From Nitrospirae bacterium RBG_16_64_22 (GTDB lineage Bacteria; Nitrospirota; RBG-16-64-22): 41,453 nucleotides of DNA. Made by a program: the position numbers and the translations under genes. Within the stretch, counting starts at the first letter, position 1. The number at the start of each line of letters is the position of its first letter. Where the stretch lies: NCBI GenBank assembly GCA_001803795.1, contig MHEK01000060.1, positions 5,171 through 46,623 of the forward strand, read 5' to 3'. Below are positions 23,833 to 31,521 of this stretch, one piece after another. Under the pieces are notes generated by a model. That model worked only from the letters and a program-made list of their open reading frames with translations, ran no database searches and was not told the DNA's origin.

Positions 23833-24582
23833 TCAGGGAAGGCTTTCCGCCCGCTTTCGGAGCCGTTCCGCGATCTCGATCATCTTGAGGAGGGCGGGGG
23901 CGGAGGAGCCCGCCGGGAGAACTCCCGACTCGCGCGCTTCCGAGACCCGGCCCAGGACCTCATCCCATCCGGCCCCGCCGAAGGACGAGACGACGCTTAG
24001 CAGGGCTTCCTTCGGAGAAGAGGCCGGCGCGCCTTCAAGATCGAGGAGGCTCGCGGCGGCGGAGCGAAGAGGTCCGGCCGCGTCCGCGACGGCGCGGGCG
24101 GCCTGCTCTTCCCGAAGGCTCCTGAGGGCGTACTGTTCCCTCAGCCGAAGGACCATGTTGAGGCAGACCTGTCTGAGCCGTCCGATCGCCGCCTCACGGG
24201 AGATTGAAACGCCCGCGAACGGATCGCTCCCGTGGAGAACGCGCCGGCGGCGGAGAATGTCGGAGAACTTCTCGGCGAACGCTTCGGCCGCCGCCGGGAT
24301 CTCGCTTTCCAGCAGGATCATGGGCGCGAGCCGGACGGCGGCGCGCGCGGCCCTGAACGGCTCGCGGAGCGGATCGACCTTGGCGGGATCGAACGCGGAG
24401 AGGACGAGAACGACGTTCACGTCGGAGGTCGCGCGGAGCTTCCCCTCGGCCGCGCTTCCGAAGAGGACGATGGAGCGCAGATCGTCTCCCAACGCTCGCC
24501 GCGCGGCCTCCACGAACTCCTTGAGGACTTCGTCCGCGATTTCGGCGGGAGAAGCGGCTCGAAAGAGAGAAGCGTGGCTCAT
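23833..24582 (-). CDS. Nucleotidyltransferase-fold protein
   Basis: The 249-residue product starts at ATG 24582 behind AAGGAGG. Its N-terminal domain has IVLFGSAAEGKLRATSDVNVVLVL, the GSxxxGxxxxxSDxD motif of the polymerase-beta NTP-transferase fold, but the second Asp is Asn. A helical C-terminal region follows (about 130-245). It is 10 bp upstream of the membrane protein with the Cys-rich tail and probably cotranscribed with it and the radical SAM gene. It may be an inactive or altered transferase; the target is unknown. Confidence 0.72.
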   Translation of the reverse strand: MSHASLFRAASPAEIADEVLKEFVEAARRALGDDLRSIVLFGSAAEGKLRATSDVNVVLVLSAFDPAKVDPLREPFRAARAAVRLAPMILLESEIPAAAEAFAEKFSDILRRRRVLHGSDPFAGVSISREAAIGRLRQVCLNMVLRLREQYALRSLREEQAARAVADAAGPLRSAAASLLDLEGAPASSPKEALLSVVSSFGGAGWDEVLGRVSEARESGVLPAGSSAPALLKMIEIAERLRKRAESLP

Positions 24583-24633
24583 GGGCCGATCCTCCTTGTG
24601 TCTCCGCCCGTCCGGAGCGGCGAAGGCAGGCAT

Positions 24634-24667
24634 CAGGATGCTGAAAAACGAGTTTCTCAGCAACCTG
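24634..24667. repeat. Short MITE-derived inverted repeat abutting the ntrC stop
   Basis: CAGGATGCTGAAAAA and the mirrored TTTCTCAGCAACCTG stand four bases apart. These match the terminal repeats of the 160-bp element at 34772-34931, as if only the two ends remain. It touches the ntrC stop codon and, read on the minus strand, gives a hairpin that could end that transcript. Confidence 0.7.
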
Positions 24668-26116
24668 CTAAGCCTCGGCCTTCCCCTTCTCGACGGGAAT
24701 CCTCAGATCCTTGATCTTCTTGCGGAGCGTGTTCCGGTTGATCCCCAGCGTCTCCGCCGCCTTGATCTGGTTTCCCCCGGTCGCTCGAAGGGCCATGGCG
24801 ATGAGCGTCCGCTCCACTTTCGAAACCACCATGTGATAGAGATCGCTCCCCTCGACGTACCGCATCTGCCGGACGAACGTGCCGAGCTTCTCCTCGAGGA
24901 ACCGCTCCAGGGACTCGTCCTTGGCCACGCGCTGGCGGCGGGCCAGGCCGCGGAGGTGATCCGGGAGGGCGTCCGGAAGGATAGTGCCTGTGGTGGAGAG
25001 GATCATCGCCCGCTTGATCGTGTTCTCCAGCTCGCGGACGTTCCCCGGCCAGTCGTACCCCTTGAGAAGCTCCATGGCCCTCGGCGAGACGTGCATCCGT
25101 CCCGTCCCCAGTTCGTGGCGGAACGCGTCCACGAAACGGGAAACCAGGAGGGGGAGGTCCTCCATCCGCTCGCGCAAGGGGGGAAGAAAGATCGGAAAAA
25201 CGTTGAGGCGGTAGTAGAGGTCCTCCCGGAACCGCCTGCCCGCCACGAGCTCCTCGATGTTCTGGTGCGTGGCGGCGATCACCCGGACGTCCACCTTGAT
25301 CGTGTCGGTGCCGCCCACGCGCTCGAACGTCTTCTCCTGGAGAACGCGGAGGATTTTCGCCTGGAGCGAGAGATCCATGTCCCCGATCTCGTCGAGGAAG
25401 ATCGTCCCCCCGTGCGCCACCTCGAACTTCCCCCGCTTCTGGACCGCCGCTCCGGTGAACGCCCCCTTCTCGTGGCCGAACAGCTCGCTCTCCAGGAGGT
25501 CGCGGGGAATGGCCGCGGCGTTCACGGTGACGAAAGGGCCGCTCAAGCGCCGGCTGTTGGCGTGGATGACCTGGGCGACCAGCTCCTTCCCCGTCCCGCT
25601 CTCTCCCCGAAGGAGGACGGTGACGTCCTTGCCCGCCACGCGTCCGACCGCCTTGAACACCTCCTGCATCTGGCCCGACCGGCCGACGATCGGCGTCACC
25701 TCGCTCTTCTCGGCCGCCGCCTCCTCCGCCGGAGGCGGAAGCCCGATCTCGCCCGCGGCGCGGGCGACGAGGGCCGTCACCTGGTCCGTGTCGAATGGCT
25801 TCGTGAGGTAATCGTAGGCGCCCCGCTTCATCGCCTCGATCGCGTGGGTCATCGTCGACTGCGCCGTCATGATGATCACCTGCACGTCGCGGCGCTCCGC
25901 GCGAATCTTCTCCAGGGCGTCGAGCCCGCTCATCCCGGGCATCCGGATGTCCATCAGAACGATCGACGGGGGCTCCAGGGCCAGACGCTCGAGCGCCTCG
26001 GGCCCCGAGTGGGCGACCGTGACGGCGAACCCGGCCTTGTCCAGCGCCTTCGACAGGACCCAGCAGATCGACTCGTCGTCGTCCACGACGAGCACGCGCG
26101 GCGCAAGGGTCGTCAC
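24668..26116 (-). CDS. NtrC-family sigma-54-dependent response regulator
   Basis: A 482-residue protein with a receiver domain (phospho-acceptor Asp56 in VLMDIRMPG), an AAA+ domain with Walker A GESGTGKE (171-178), the sigma-54-contacting GAFTGA (218-223), Walker B IFLDEIGDM, and a Fis-type helix-turn-helix at the end (NQIKAAETLGINRNTLRKKI). Phosphorylated by the partner kinase, it would open sigma-54 promoters. Its ATG overlaps the kinase stop. Likely nitrogen control, but no gln or amt gene is in view. Confidence 0.95.
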   Translation of the reverse strand: MTTLAPRVLVVDDDESICWVLSKALDKAGFAVTVAHSGPEALERLALEPPSIVLMDIRMPGMSGLDALEKIRAERRDVQVIIMTAQSTMTHAIEAMKRGAYDYLTKPFDTDQVTALVARAAGEIGLPPPAEEAAAEKSEVTPIVGRSGQMQEVFKAVGRVAGKDVTVLLRGESGTGKELVAQVIHANSRRLSGPFVTVNAAAIPRDLLESELFGHEKGAFTGAAVQKRGKFEVAHGGTIFLDEIGDMDLSLQAKILRVLQEKTFERVGGTDTIKVDVRVIAATHQNIEELVAGRRFREDLYYRLNVFPIFLPPLRERMEDLPLLVSRFVDAFRHELGTGRMHVSPRAMELLKGYDWPGNVRELENTIKRAMILSTTGTILPDALPDHLRGLARRQRVAKDESLERFLEEKLGTFVRQMRYVEGSDLYHMVVSKVERTLIAMALRATGGNQIKAAETLGINRNTLRKKIKDLRIPVEKGKAEA

Positions 26117-27501
26117 ACCGCATCCTCCTGCTTCGTCCTGGCGCGGCGCCTGGCGCCGCGGCCCGGTTTCTCCGGCGGCGTCTCTTCCTGGACCATGGGG
26201 AGGGTGACGGAGAACGCGCTCCCGCGCCCCGGCTCGCTCTCGACCCGGATCGCCCCACCGTGCTCGGTGACGATCTGGTGCGAGAGGGCGAGACCCAGTC
26301 CCGTCCCGTGGTCCTTCGTCGTGAAGAACGGGGTGAAGAGCGACGCGGTCGCCTCCGGCGGAATCCCGACGCCGGCGTCCGCGACCCGGACCTGGATCAT
26401 CCGCATCCGCTCCCCTTCGCGCCGGATCGCCATGAACGGGTCGGGAACGCGTGTGGTCACCGTCAGCCGTCCGCCGGCCGGCATCGCCTCGACGCCGTTC
26501 CGGACGAGGTTCAGGAAGACCTGGGCGAGCTGTTCCTCGTTCCCGCGGACGGGGGGAAGGGACGGATCGTACTCGCGCTGGAAGCCGACGCCCGCCGCCG
26601 AAGCGCGGGGCTGTTCAAGGAGGAGGACGCGGTCGAGGACAGAGTGGATGTTGACGGGACCGTAGGAGAAGGTCCGCGGGCTGGCAAAGGGGAGAAGGCC
26701 CGTCACGATCCGGTCGAGACGGTCGACCTCCCGGACGATCACGTCCGTGTAGGGAACGAGGGCCTGGTTGTCCCGGACCTCGCTTCTCAACAGCTGGGCC
26801 GCGCCTCTCACGCCGGCGAGCGGATTCCGGACCTCGTGGGCGATCCCGGCGGCGAGGACACCGAGCGCGGACAGCCGTTCGGCCCGGCGGACCTGTTCTT
26901 CCATCTCCCGGACGCTCGTGAGATCCCTCAGAACGGCCACGACCCCCGTTATGCCGCCGCCGGACCCGGCGACGATCGAAGTCATCACGCCGATCGCCCG
27001 CGTCTCTCCCCCCGAACGCCTGAGGAGCGCGTCGTTGTTGGAGAAGGACCGGCCCGTCTCGAACGTCTGCGTCGCCAGGGAGGCGATCTCCGTCAGGTCC
27101 CGGAAGACGTCGTCGAGAGACCGGCCGACGGCCTCTTCCGACGTGATCCCGACGATCTCCTCCGCCGCCCGGTTGACGAGCGTGATCCGGCGGGACGGGT
27201 CGATCACGACGACCCCCTCGATGAGCGAGGCCAGGACGTCTTCGTAGAACGCCTTGACCGTCGAGAGGGCCGCCATGGCCTCCTGATCGTGCAGGAGCCG
27301 CTCGACCAGGGCGTCCAGGACCGTGAGCCAGACGAGCGTCTCCTCCCCGGCGGACGATCCTTCCAGGCCGTGCATCCGCCGTGTCTCGGCGACTCTGTCG
27401 CGAAGGAGGCGGATCTTTTCCCGGTCGGGGGTCCGGCCCAGGAGAGAGGCCCCCTCGGCCAGAAGGGACAGGATCTCGGCATGGTGAATGAGAGACGGCA
27501 T
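26113..27501 (-). CDS. NtrB-like PAS sensor histidine kinase
   Basis: A 462-residue soluble kinase from ATG 27501: helical N-terminus, PAS domain (about 85-195, GVVVIDPSRRITLVNRAAEE), HisKA with His222 in AAGIAHEVRNPLAGVRG, and a HATPase domain (N box NLVRNGVEA, G boxes DAGVGIPP and GTGLGLAL). There are no membrane helices, as in NtrB. It overlaps ntrC as ATGA. A longer frame upstream (to 27579) has no supporting start. The gap 27502-27622 contains GGCCGA-rich repeats that may form a terminator for the upstream gene. Confidence 0.93.
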   Translation of the reverse strand: MPSLIHHAEILSLLAEGASLLGRTPDREKIRLLRDRVAETRRMHGLEGSSAGEETLVWLTVLDALVERLLHDQEAMAALSTVKAFYEDVLASLIEGVVVIDPSRRITLVNRAAEEIVGITSEEAVGRSLDDVFRDLTEIASLATQTFETGRSFSNNDALLRRSGGETRAIGVMTSIVAGSGGGITGVVAVLRDLTSVREMEEQVRRAERLSALGVLAAGIAHEVRNPLAGVRGAAQLLRSEVRDNQALVPYTDVIVREVDRLDRIVTGLLPFASPRTFSYGPVNIHSVLDRVLLLEQPRASAAGVGFQREYDPSLPPVRGNEEQLAQVFLNLVRNGVEAMPAGGRLTVTTRVPDPFMAIRREGERMRMIQVRVADAGVGIPPEATASLFTPFFTTKDHGTGLGLALSHQIVTEHGGAIRVESEPGRGSAFSVTLPMVQEETPPEKPGRGARRRARTKQEDAV

Positions 27502-27622
27502 TGGGAGAGACCCTTTGCGGGACCCGGAACGGCGGTCGGCCAACGCCCCGACCTTACCACACACCCCGAGGCGGTTCAAGGCTCGGCCGACTCGGCTCGG
27601 CCGGACCGGCCAGCTCGGCCAA

Positions 27623-28555
27623 CTAGGGATGCCCCGGCGCGATCCCCTCCTTCTCGGCTTCCATCTCTTCGTAGACCCGCCCCACGGCGGGCGGCAGGCG
27701 GAACTCGTAATTTTCGAGGGAGGAGAACTCCGTCAGCCGGATCCTCCGCTGGGCCTCGAACGTCGACCAACCGGCCTCGATCGCCGCGCCCACTTCCCGC
27801 CGGAGGGCCTCCAACAGCCGCTTCGTCCTCTCGATCTGCGCCGCCCCGCCCGGTTCGCCGTGCCCGGGGAAGACCTTCTCGACCGGACCGCCCGTTTCCG
27901 CCGAGAGGCGGGCCAGCGCCGCGAGCCATTCGCGGATCGAGGACTCGCGGATCCAGGGAAACCGGTTCGTCGCGACGAGGTCGGCCGCGTAGAGGATCCC
28001 CTCCTCCGGCAGGAAGACGGCCGTGTCCCCCCAGGAATGCCCCCGTCCGACGTCGATGAGGACGACGTCGACGCCGCCGATGCGAATGACGGTCCGGCCG
28101 GAAAACGTGAGGGCGGGAAGGACGAGCGGAAGGTCGTCGGCCTGGTTGCGGATTCGCTCCTTCAGCGCGTCGACCATCTCCCGGCCGCGCTCTTCCATCT
28201 CCCGGGCAGTCGACGCCGACGCCGCGACGGTCGCCCCTTGCGCCAGGACATGGGCGCCCGAGACGTGGTCGGCGTGGGCGTGGGTGTAGACGAGGAACCG
28301 AACGGGCAGGTCGGAGACCTCGCGGATCTCCCGAAGGAAGTCGCCAGCCGCCGCCGTGGACCACTGGGCGTCGATCACGACCAGTCCGCCTGGCGTGACG
28401 ATCACGCCGCTGTTCGGATTTCCGAAATCTCCCTGGAAGAAATAGAACCGGTCCGAAACCTTTTTCAGGCGCTCGAGACCGGAAGCTGGAACGGCGAACG
28501 AAAGAACGGCGGGGACAAATGCCAAGAGGGCCAGGGCTCTCCTTCGGAGTTGCAA
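27623..28555 (-). CDS. Exported metallo-beta-lactamase-fold hydrolase
   Basis: Di-zinc hydrolase fold with HAHADH, the third ligand His in GRGHSWGD, an Asp in YAADLV and the last His in FPGHGEPGG. From TTG 28555 it has a good signal peptide (MQLRRRALALLAFVPAVLSF, then AVPASG), so it acts in the periplasm. The frame also opens at TTG 28576, but those codons lie inside a 14-bp tandem repeat, so the start is uncertain. The substrate is unknown; close relatives hydrolyse lactams, thioesters or quaternary compounds. Confidence 0.85.
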   Translation of the reverse strand: MQLRRRALALLAFVPAVLSFAVPASGLERLKKVSDRFYFFQGDFGNPNSGVIVTPGGLVVIDAQWSTAAAGDFLREIREVSDLPVRFLVYTHAHADHVSGAHVLAQGATVAASASTAREMEERGREMVDALKERIRNQADDLPLVLPALTFSGRTVIRIGGVDVVLIDVGRGHSWGDTAVFLPEEGILYAADLVATNRFPWIRESSIREWLAALARLSAETGGPVEKVFPGHGEPGGAAQIERTKRLLEALRREVGAAIEAGWSTFEAQRRIRLTEFSSLENYEFRLPPAVGRVYEEMEAEKEGIAPGHP

Positions 28556-28590
28556 TTTCCAATTTACAATTTCCAATTTACAATTTCCAA
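28553..28590. repeat. 14-bp tandem repeat at the 5' end of the hydrolase gene
   Basis: CAATTTCCAATTTA occurs twice in full and once as 10 bases. It is A+T-rich in a GC-rich region and supplies the possible start codons of the minus-strand hydrolase. Confidence 0.9.
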
Positions 28591-28599
28591 TCGCCCTTC

Positions 28600-28620
28600 T
28601 CCCCCTTTGAAAAAGGGGGA
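28600..28620. repeat. REP-like palindrome
   Basis: TCCCCCTTT-GAA-AAAGGGGGA is a near-perfect palindrome between the hydrolase and the SDR gene. It is related to the sequence translated in the HemA tail (1028-1048). Confidence 0.75.
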
Positions 28621-28643
28621 TTGCGTGGGATTCGTTCTCCGCC

Positions 28644-29540
28644 TCACGAACGAACGTGGAAGTCCCGCAGACCTTCCTCGAAAGTCCTCGCCGGGCGTCC
28701 GAACCGCTTCTCGAACGAGTCCCGGGGGCAGAGATGGTTGGCCTGGAAGGCGTCGACCTGCGCCAGCGTGAGCGTCGGCCGACGCGAGAAGGCTTCCAGG
28801 ACGACGGCCGACGCGCGGATCAGGGGGCGGGGAAGATGCACGAGGGAACCGCGCCGGTCGGACGCGCGGGCGACCATGGCGACCGCCTCGTCTACGGTCA
28901 GGATCTCGGGTCCCCCCACTTCCCAGACGCCGGTCTCGTTTTCGTCCAGCATCCGGAGGAGCGCGAAAGCCAGATCCGCCGCGTGAAGAGGCTGAAGCCG
29001 CCGCGTTCCCGAGACCGGGATCGGAATGAAAGGAAGAAACCGGGACCAGTCGAGAATCCTCTCGACGAAATTGTCCCCGCGCCCGTAGAGAATCGTCGTC
29101 CGGAGAATCGCCGCCGGAACGCCCGATCCCAGGACGTGGCTTTCGGCCCTCGCCTGGGCGCGGAGGAACGGAAAGGGCGCGTCCGGCGCCGCCCCGACGA
29201 GCGACAACATGACGAGGCGGCGGACGCCCGCGTTTTTCATCTCCTCCGCGAGGATCTTCGTCCCCGCGTCGATCCTGCGGAAGACAACCCGCCGGCTCTC
29301 CTGCGGGACGCCTTCGAGATGGACGACCCGTCCGCAGCCGCGGAGCGCGCGCCCAAGCGCGTCCCGGTCGAGGAGGCTTCCGTGGACGTACTCGACGTGG
29401 CCGTGGCGGAGCCGGGAAATGTTCGTTTTCCCTTCGACCAGACAGCGGACCCTTCCCGAATCGGCCAACAGCGGCAGGAGGCGTCTGCCCACGAATCCCG
29501 TGCCGCCCGTGACGAGCGTAATCTCCGGCTTGGCTTTCAT
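28644..29540 (-). CDS. Atypical SDR / NDUFA9-like NAD(P)-binding protein
   Basis: A 298-residue Rossmann protein. TLVTGGTGFVGRRLLPLL is the dinucleotide-binding loop, followed by VHGSLLDRDAL and LVMLSLVGAAPD, with no classical YxxxK at the usual place. It fits the NmrA/NDUFA9 branch of extended short-chain dehydrogenases, which often act in quinone, lipid or isoprenoid reduction or as redox sensors. The 280-bp gap upstream (29541-29820) holds a dispersed repeat and a small inverted repeat, no gene. Confidence 0.83.
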   Translation of the reverse strand: MKAKPEITLVTGGTGFVGRRLLPLLADSGRVRCLVEGKTNISRLRHGHVEYVHGSLLDRDALGRALRGCGRVVHLEGVPQESRRVVFRRIDAGTKILAEEMKNAGVRRLVMLSLVGAAPDAPFPFLRAQARAESHVLGSGVPAAILRTTILYGRGDNFVERILDWSRFLPFIPIPVSGTRRLQPLHAADLAFALLRMLDENETGVWEVGGPEILTVDEAVAMVARASDRRGSLVHLPRPLIRASAVVLEAFSRRPTLTLAQVDAFQANHLCPRDSFEKRFGRPARTFEEGLRDFHVRS

Positions 29541-29546
29541 CCCAAT

Positions 29547-29705
29547 AACCGCAGTTCACTCACCGCAGAGGACGCGGAGTCCGCCAAGGAACACCTTTCC
29601 GGGCGGTTTTGATGCTCACCTGCCTGGTGAGGTCGATGTGTCTTCCCATCCATGGAACTCCTTTGCGTTCTCTGCGTGCTCCGCGGTTCAACTGCTTTTT
29701 CTAGG
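29547..29705. repeat. Dispersed MITE-like repeat, copy B
   Basis: The left end AACCGCAGTTCACTCACCGC mirrors the right end (GCGTGCTCCGCGGTTCAACTGC), and the tail AACTGCTTTTTCTAGG is shared with copy A (9627-9776). Non-coding. Confidence 0.7.
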
Positions 29706-29820
29706 TTCATTATTATCCGACCGTACCACCCTTATTCCACACCGGTCAAGGCGGGAACCGGTCGATCTACCCCGGCCCGGCCGGATGTGGTAGATTGACA
29801 CGCCCTGCCGGAGGATCGAC

Positions 29821-30765
29821 GTGACGAAGCCCGGGCCCAGCGTGCAGGCCGGCGCGCAGAAACACATCGACCGATACGAAATCGTCCGACTCGTCCACCG
29901 CGGCGCGATGGGGACGATCTACAAGGCGACGGACACGGCCACGGGCGAAGTCGTGGCGCTCAAGGTGCCCGACCTCTCCTTCGGCGCGAGGCCCCAGTTC
30001 TACGACGCCTTCCGCCGGGAGGCCGCTCTCCTTGAGGAACTCGACCATCCTGGAATCGTCCGGTTCAGGAGGGCGGACGGACGGGACCTGCACTACCTGG
30101 CCCTCGAGTTCCTGGACGGCGAGGATCTGCGCGGGGTCTTCCGGCGGGAAGCGCCCCTTCCTCTCTCCCGGACTGCGGAGATCGGCCTCGCCCTGTGCGA
30201 AACCCTCGCGTATCTTCATGGCAGAAGAATCGCGTACCTCGACCTCAAGCCCGAGAACGTCATCCGGACCGTGGACGGACGCCTCGTCCTCGTCGACTTC
30301 GGCCTGGCGAGAACCATGGGAAAGCGCGAGCTCATTGAGGACCGCGCAGAAACCGGTCTTCCCCAGGGAACACCGGACTACGCCTCTCCTGAACAGGTCG
30401 CCGGGAAGGAAGCCGATTGGCGGAGCGACATCTATTCTCTGGGGATCGTTCTCTTCGAAGCGGTTACGGGACGCCTTCCCTTCGCCGGCCGGACGCCCGA
30501 AGCCCGCGCCCGGCGGCGCCTGTATCTCGACCCGATCCCGCCGCGCGTCTTCAAGAGCGATCTTTCCCCCGCCTGGCAGGAGTTGATCCTGAGAGCGATC
30601 GAGAGGGAACCGGCCGCGCGTTTCCAGAATGTCCAGGATATGGCCCGGTCGATCCGCGATCCCCTTGCTGTCCCGCTCACTTCGCGGGCCGCCCGAACGG
30701 AGGCCCCCGGCCTTGGCGATGCCGTTCGCGGCTGGCTCCTATCGCTGATAGGAAGGAGTCCGTAA
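29821..30765 (+). CDS. Hanks-type Ser/Thr protein kinase (non-RD)
   Basis: A 314-residue soluble kinase: Gly loop VHRGAMGTIYKA, ATP-binding Lys in VALKVPD, alpha-C Glu in RREAALLEE, catalytic loop YLDLKPENV, metal-binding DFG in LVDFGLA, and activation segment GTPDYASPEQ. The catalytic loop has YLD in place of HRD: the catalytic Asp remains but the Arg is lost, so activation-loop phosphorylation may not control it. No membrane helix or sensor domain. GTG 29821 follows GGAGGATC. Its stop overlaps the universal stress gene. Confidence 0.92.
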   Translation: MTKPGPSVQAGAQKHIDRYEIVRLVHRGAMGTIYKATDTATGEVVALKVPDLSFGARPQFYDAFRREAALLEELDHPGIVRFRRADGRDLHYLALEFLDGEDLRGVFRREAPLPLSRTAEIGLALCETLAYLHGRRIAYLDLKPENVIRTVDGRLVLVDFGLARTMGKRELIEDRAETGLPQGTPDYASPEQVAGKEADWRSDIYSLGIVLFEAVTGRLPFAGRTPEARARRRLYLDPIPPRVFKSDLSPAWQELILRAIEREPAARFQNVQDMARSIRDPLAVPLTSRAARTEAPGLGDAVRGWLLSLIGRSP

Positions 30766-31196
30766 TGCCCCAGCCGGAAATCGTCGTCGTCTGTATTGAC
30801 CCAAACACGCCTATCCAAAAGATTCTGGACGCGGCGATCGACCGAACCGGCCCCGGCGCAAGGGAGATCGTCCTCGTCTCCGTCACCGGCGGCCCCGGGG
30901 AAAGCGTGGAGATGGAGGAGCTGGACCACGAGGCCCTCCGGAACGCGGCGCGGATGGACGCCCGGCTCGTCCTGGAGCGGGCGGAAACCCATTGCCGGTC
31001 CAGGGGCGTCACTCCCCGGCTCGTGGTGCGGGAGGGCGGTCCGGCCGACGAGATCGTCACGCTCGCGGCGGAAGTCGGCGCGTCGCTCGTCGTCGTCGGA
31101 TCGCGGGGAAGAAAAGGCGTCCTCAAGACGCTTCTCGGGAACGTCTCGGCCGAGGTCGTCGAGCGTGCCCCATGTTCCGTCCTCGTCGTGCGGTAG
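30765..31196 (+). CDS. Universal stress protein (UspA family)
   Basis: A 143-residue single UspA domain with the ATP-binding pattern G-x2-G-x9-G-S/N (VGSRGRKGVLKTLLGNVSAEV) and ending in CSVLVVR. ATG 30765 overlaps the kinase TAA by one base (TAATG) with GGAAGGAG upstream, so kinase and USP are made together. The USP may be a substrate or effector of the kinase (inference). Confidence 0.92.
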   Translation: MPQPEIVVVCIDPNTPIQKILDAAIDRTGPGAREIVLVSVTGGPGESVEMEELDHEALRNAARMDARLVLERAETHCRSRGVTPRLVVREGGPADEIVTLAAEVGASLVVVGSRGRKGVLKTLLGNVSAEVVERAPCSVLVVR

Positions 31197-31205
31197 AACC
31201 GCAAA

Positions 31206-31247
31206 GTGCGCCTTGACCCCGCCCCTTGGGACGGGGTCAAGGCGCAC
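31206..31247. repeat. 16-bp perfect inverted repeat
   Basis: GTGCGCCTTGACCCCG (31206-31221) and its exact complement (31232-31247) surround a ten-base loop. It lies 10 bp after the universal-stress stop with no T-tract. It may end or stabilise that mRNA or be a mobile palindrome. Confidence 0.85.
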
Positions 31248-31276
31248 GAATGAAATTATCGAAAAGTACCTCGGAG

Positions 31277-31314
31277 GTTGGAGAACCCCGCCTTTCAAGG
31301 CGGGGTTCTCCAAC
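31277..31314. repeat. 18-bp perfect inverted repeat
   Basis: GTTGGAGAACCCCGCCTT (31277-31294) is followed, after two bases, by its exact complement (31297-31314). The centre CCCCGCCTTTCAAGGCGGGG resembles the REP-like palindromes at 1028 and 28600. Confidence 0.85.
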
Positions 31315-31335
31315 GGGGGAAATTTGAAATACTTC

Positions 31336-31365
31336 TTGACACCTTCCGGGCGTATTCCTTATTTT
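31336..31365 (+). promoter_or_regulatory. Candidate promoter of the sulfur-carrier operon leader
   Basis: TTGACA (31336-31341) is followed at 18 bp by TATTTT (31360-31365), predicting a start near 31373. It is the best promoter-like pair in the gap 31197-31521. Confidence 0.45.
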
Positions 31366-31372
31366 GGAGCCT

Positions 31373-31490
31373 ACAACTGAATACACGTGGATTGATTTGC
31401 GGCATATTGCAACCACGTTAAAAAAAGTGCTAAAAGGCCGGGTCAGGCATTTCGTCAACCCCGTGCGTCTTTTTGGCACGGGGTTTTTTT
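31373..31490 (+). ncRNA. Putative leader/small RNA ending in a terminator, before the JAMM operon
   Basis: A predicted start near 31373 and the terminator at 31457-31490 define about 115 bases. The 5' part can pair ACGTGG (31385-31390) with CCACGT (31413-31418), with TTGC/GCAA inside. No T-box, SAM or other known riboswitch motif is recognisable. It may be an attenuator for the downstream cysteine/threonine genes or an independent small RNA. Confidence 0.35.
31457..31490 (+). terminator. Intrinsic terminator upstream of the JAMM gene
   Basis: AACCCCGTGC (31457-31466) pairs with GCACGGGGTT (31476-31485) and a run of T follows to 31490. It lies 31 bp before the JAMM peptidase start. Confidence 0.8.
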
Positions 31491-31521
31491 ATTTCCAGCG
31501 TGGAGCCGGCGCGGAGCCAGG

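Noticed and set aside
24634-24667. Plain intrinsic terminator of ntrC
   Set aside because: The hairpin could terminate, but its arms match the ends of the 160-bp element at 34772 too closely to be an ordinary terminator only.
29765-29795. Small inverted repeat (ATCTACC/GGTAGAT) before the kinase gene as an operator
   Set aside because: Only 7 bp per arm and no second copy in the window; it may be chance.
31373-31490. T-box or SAM riboswitch for the cysteine/threonine operon
   Set aside because: I found neither the T-box antiterminator sequence nor the conserved SAM-I core; only a generic hairpin and terminator can be supported.
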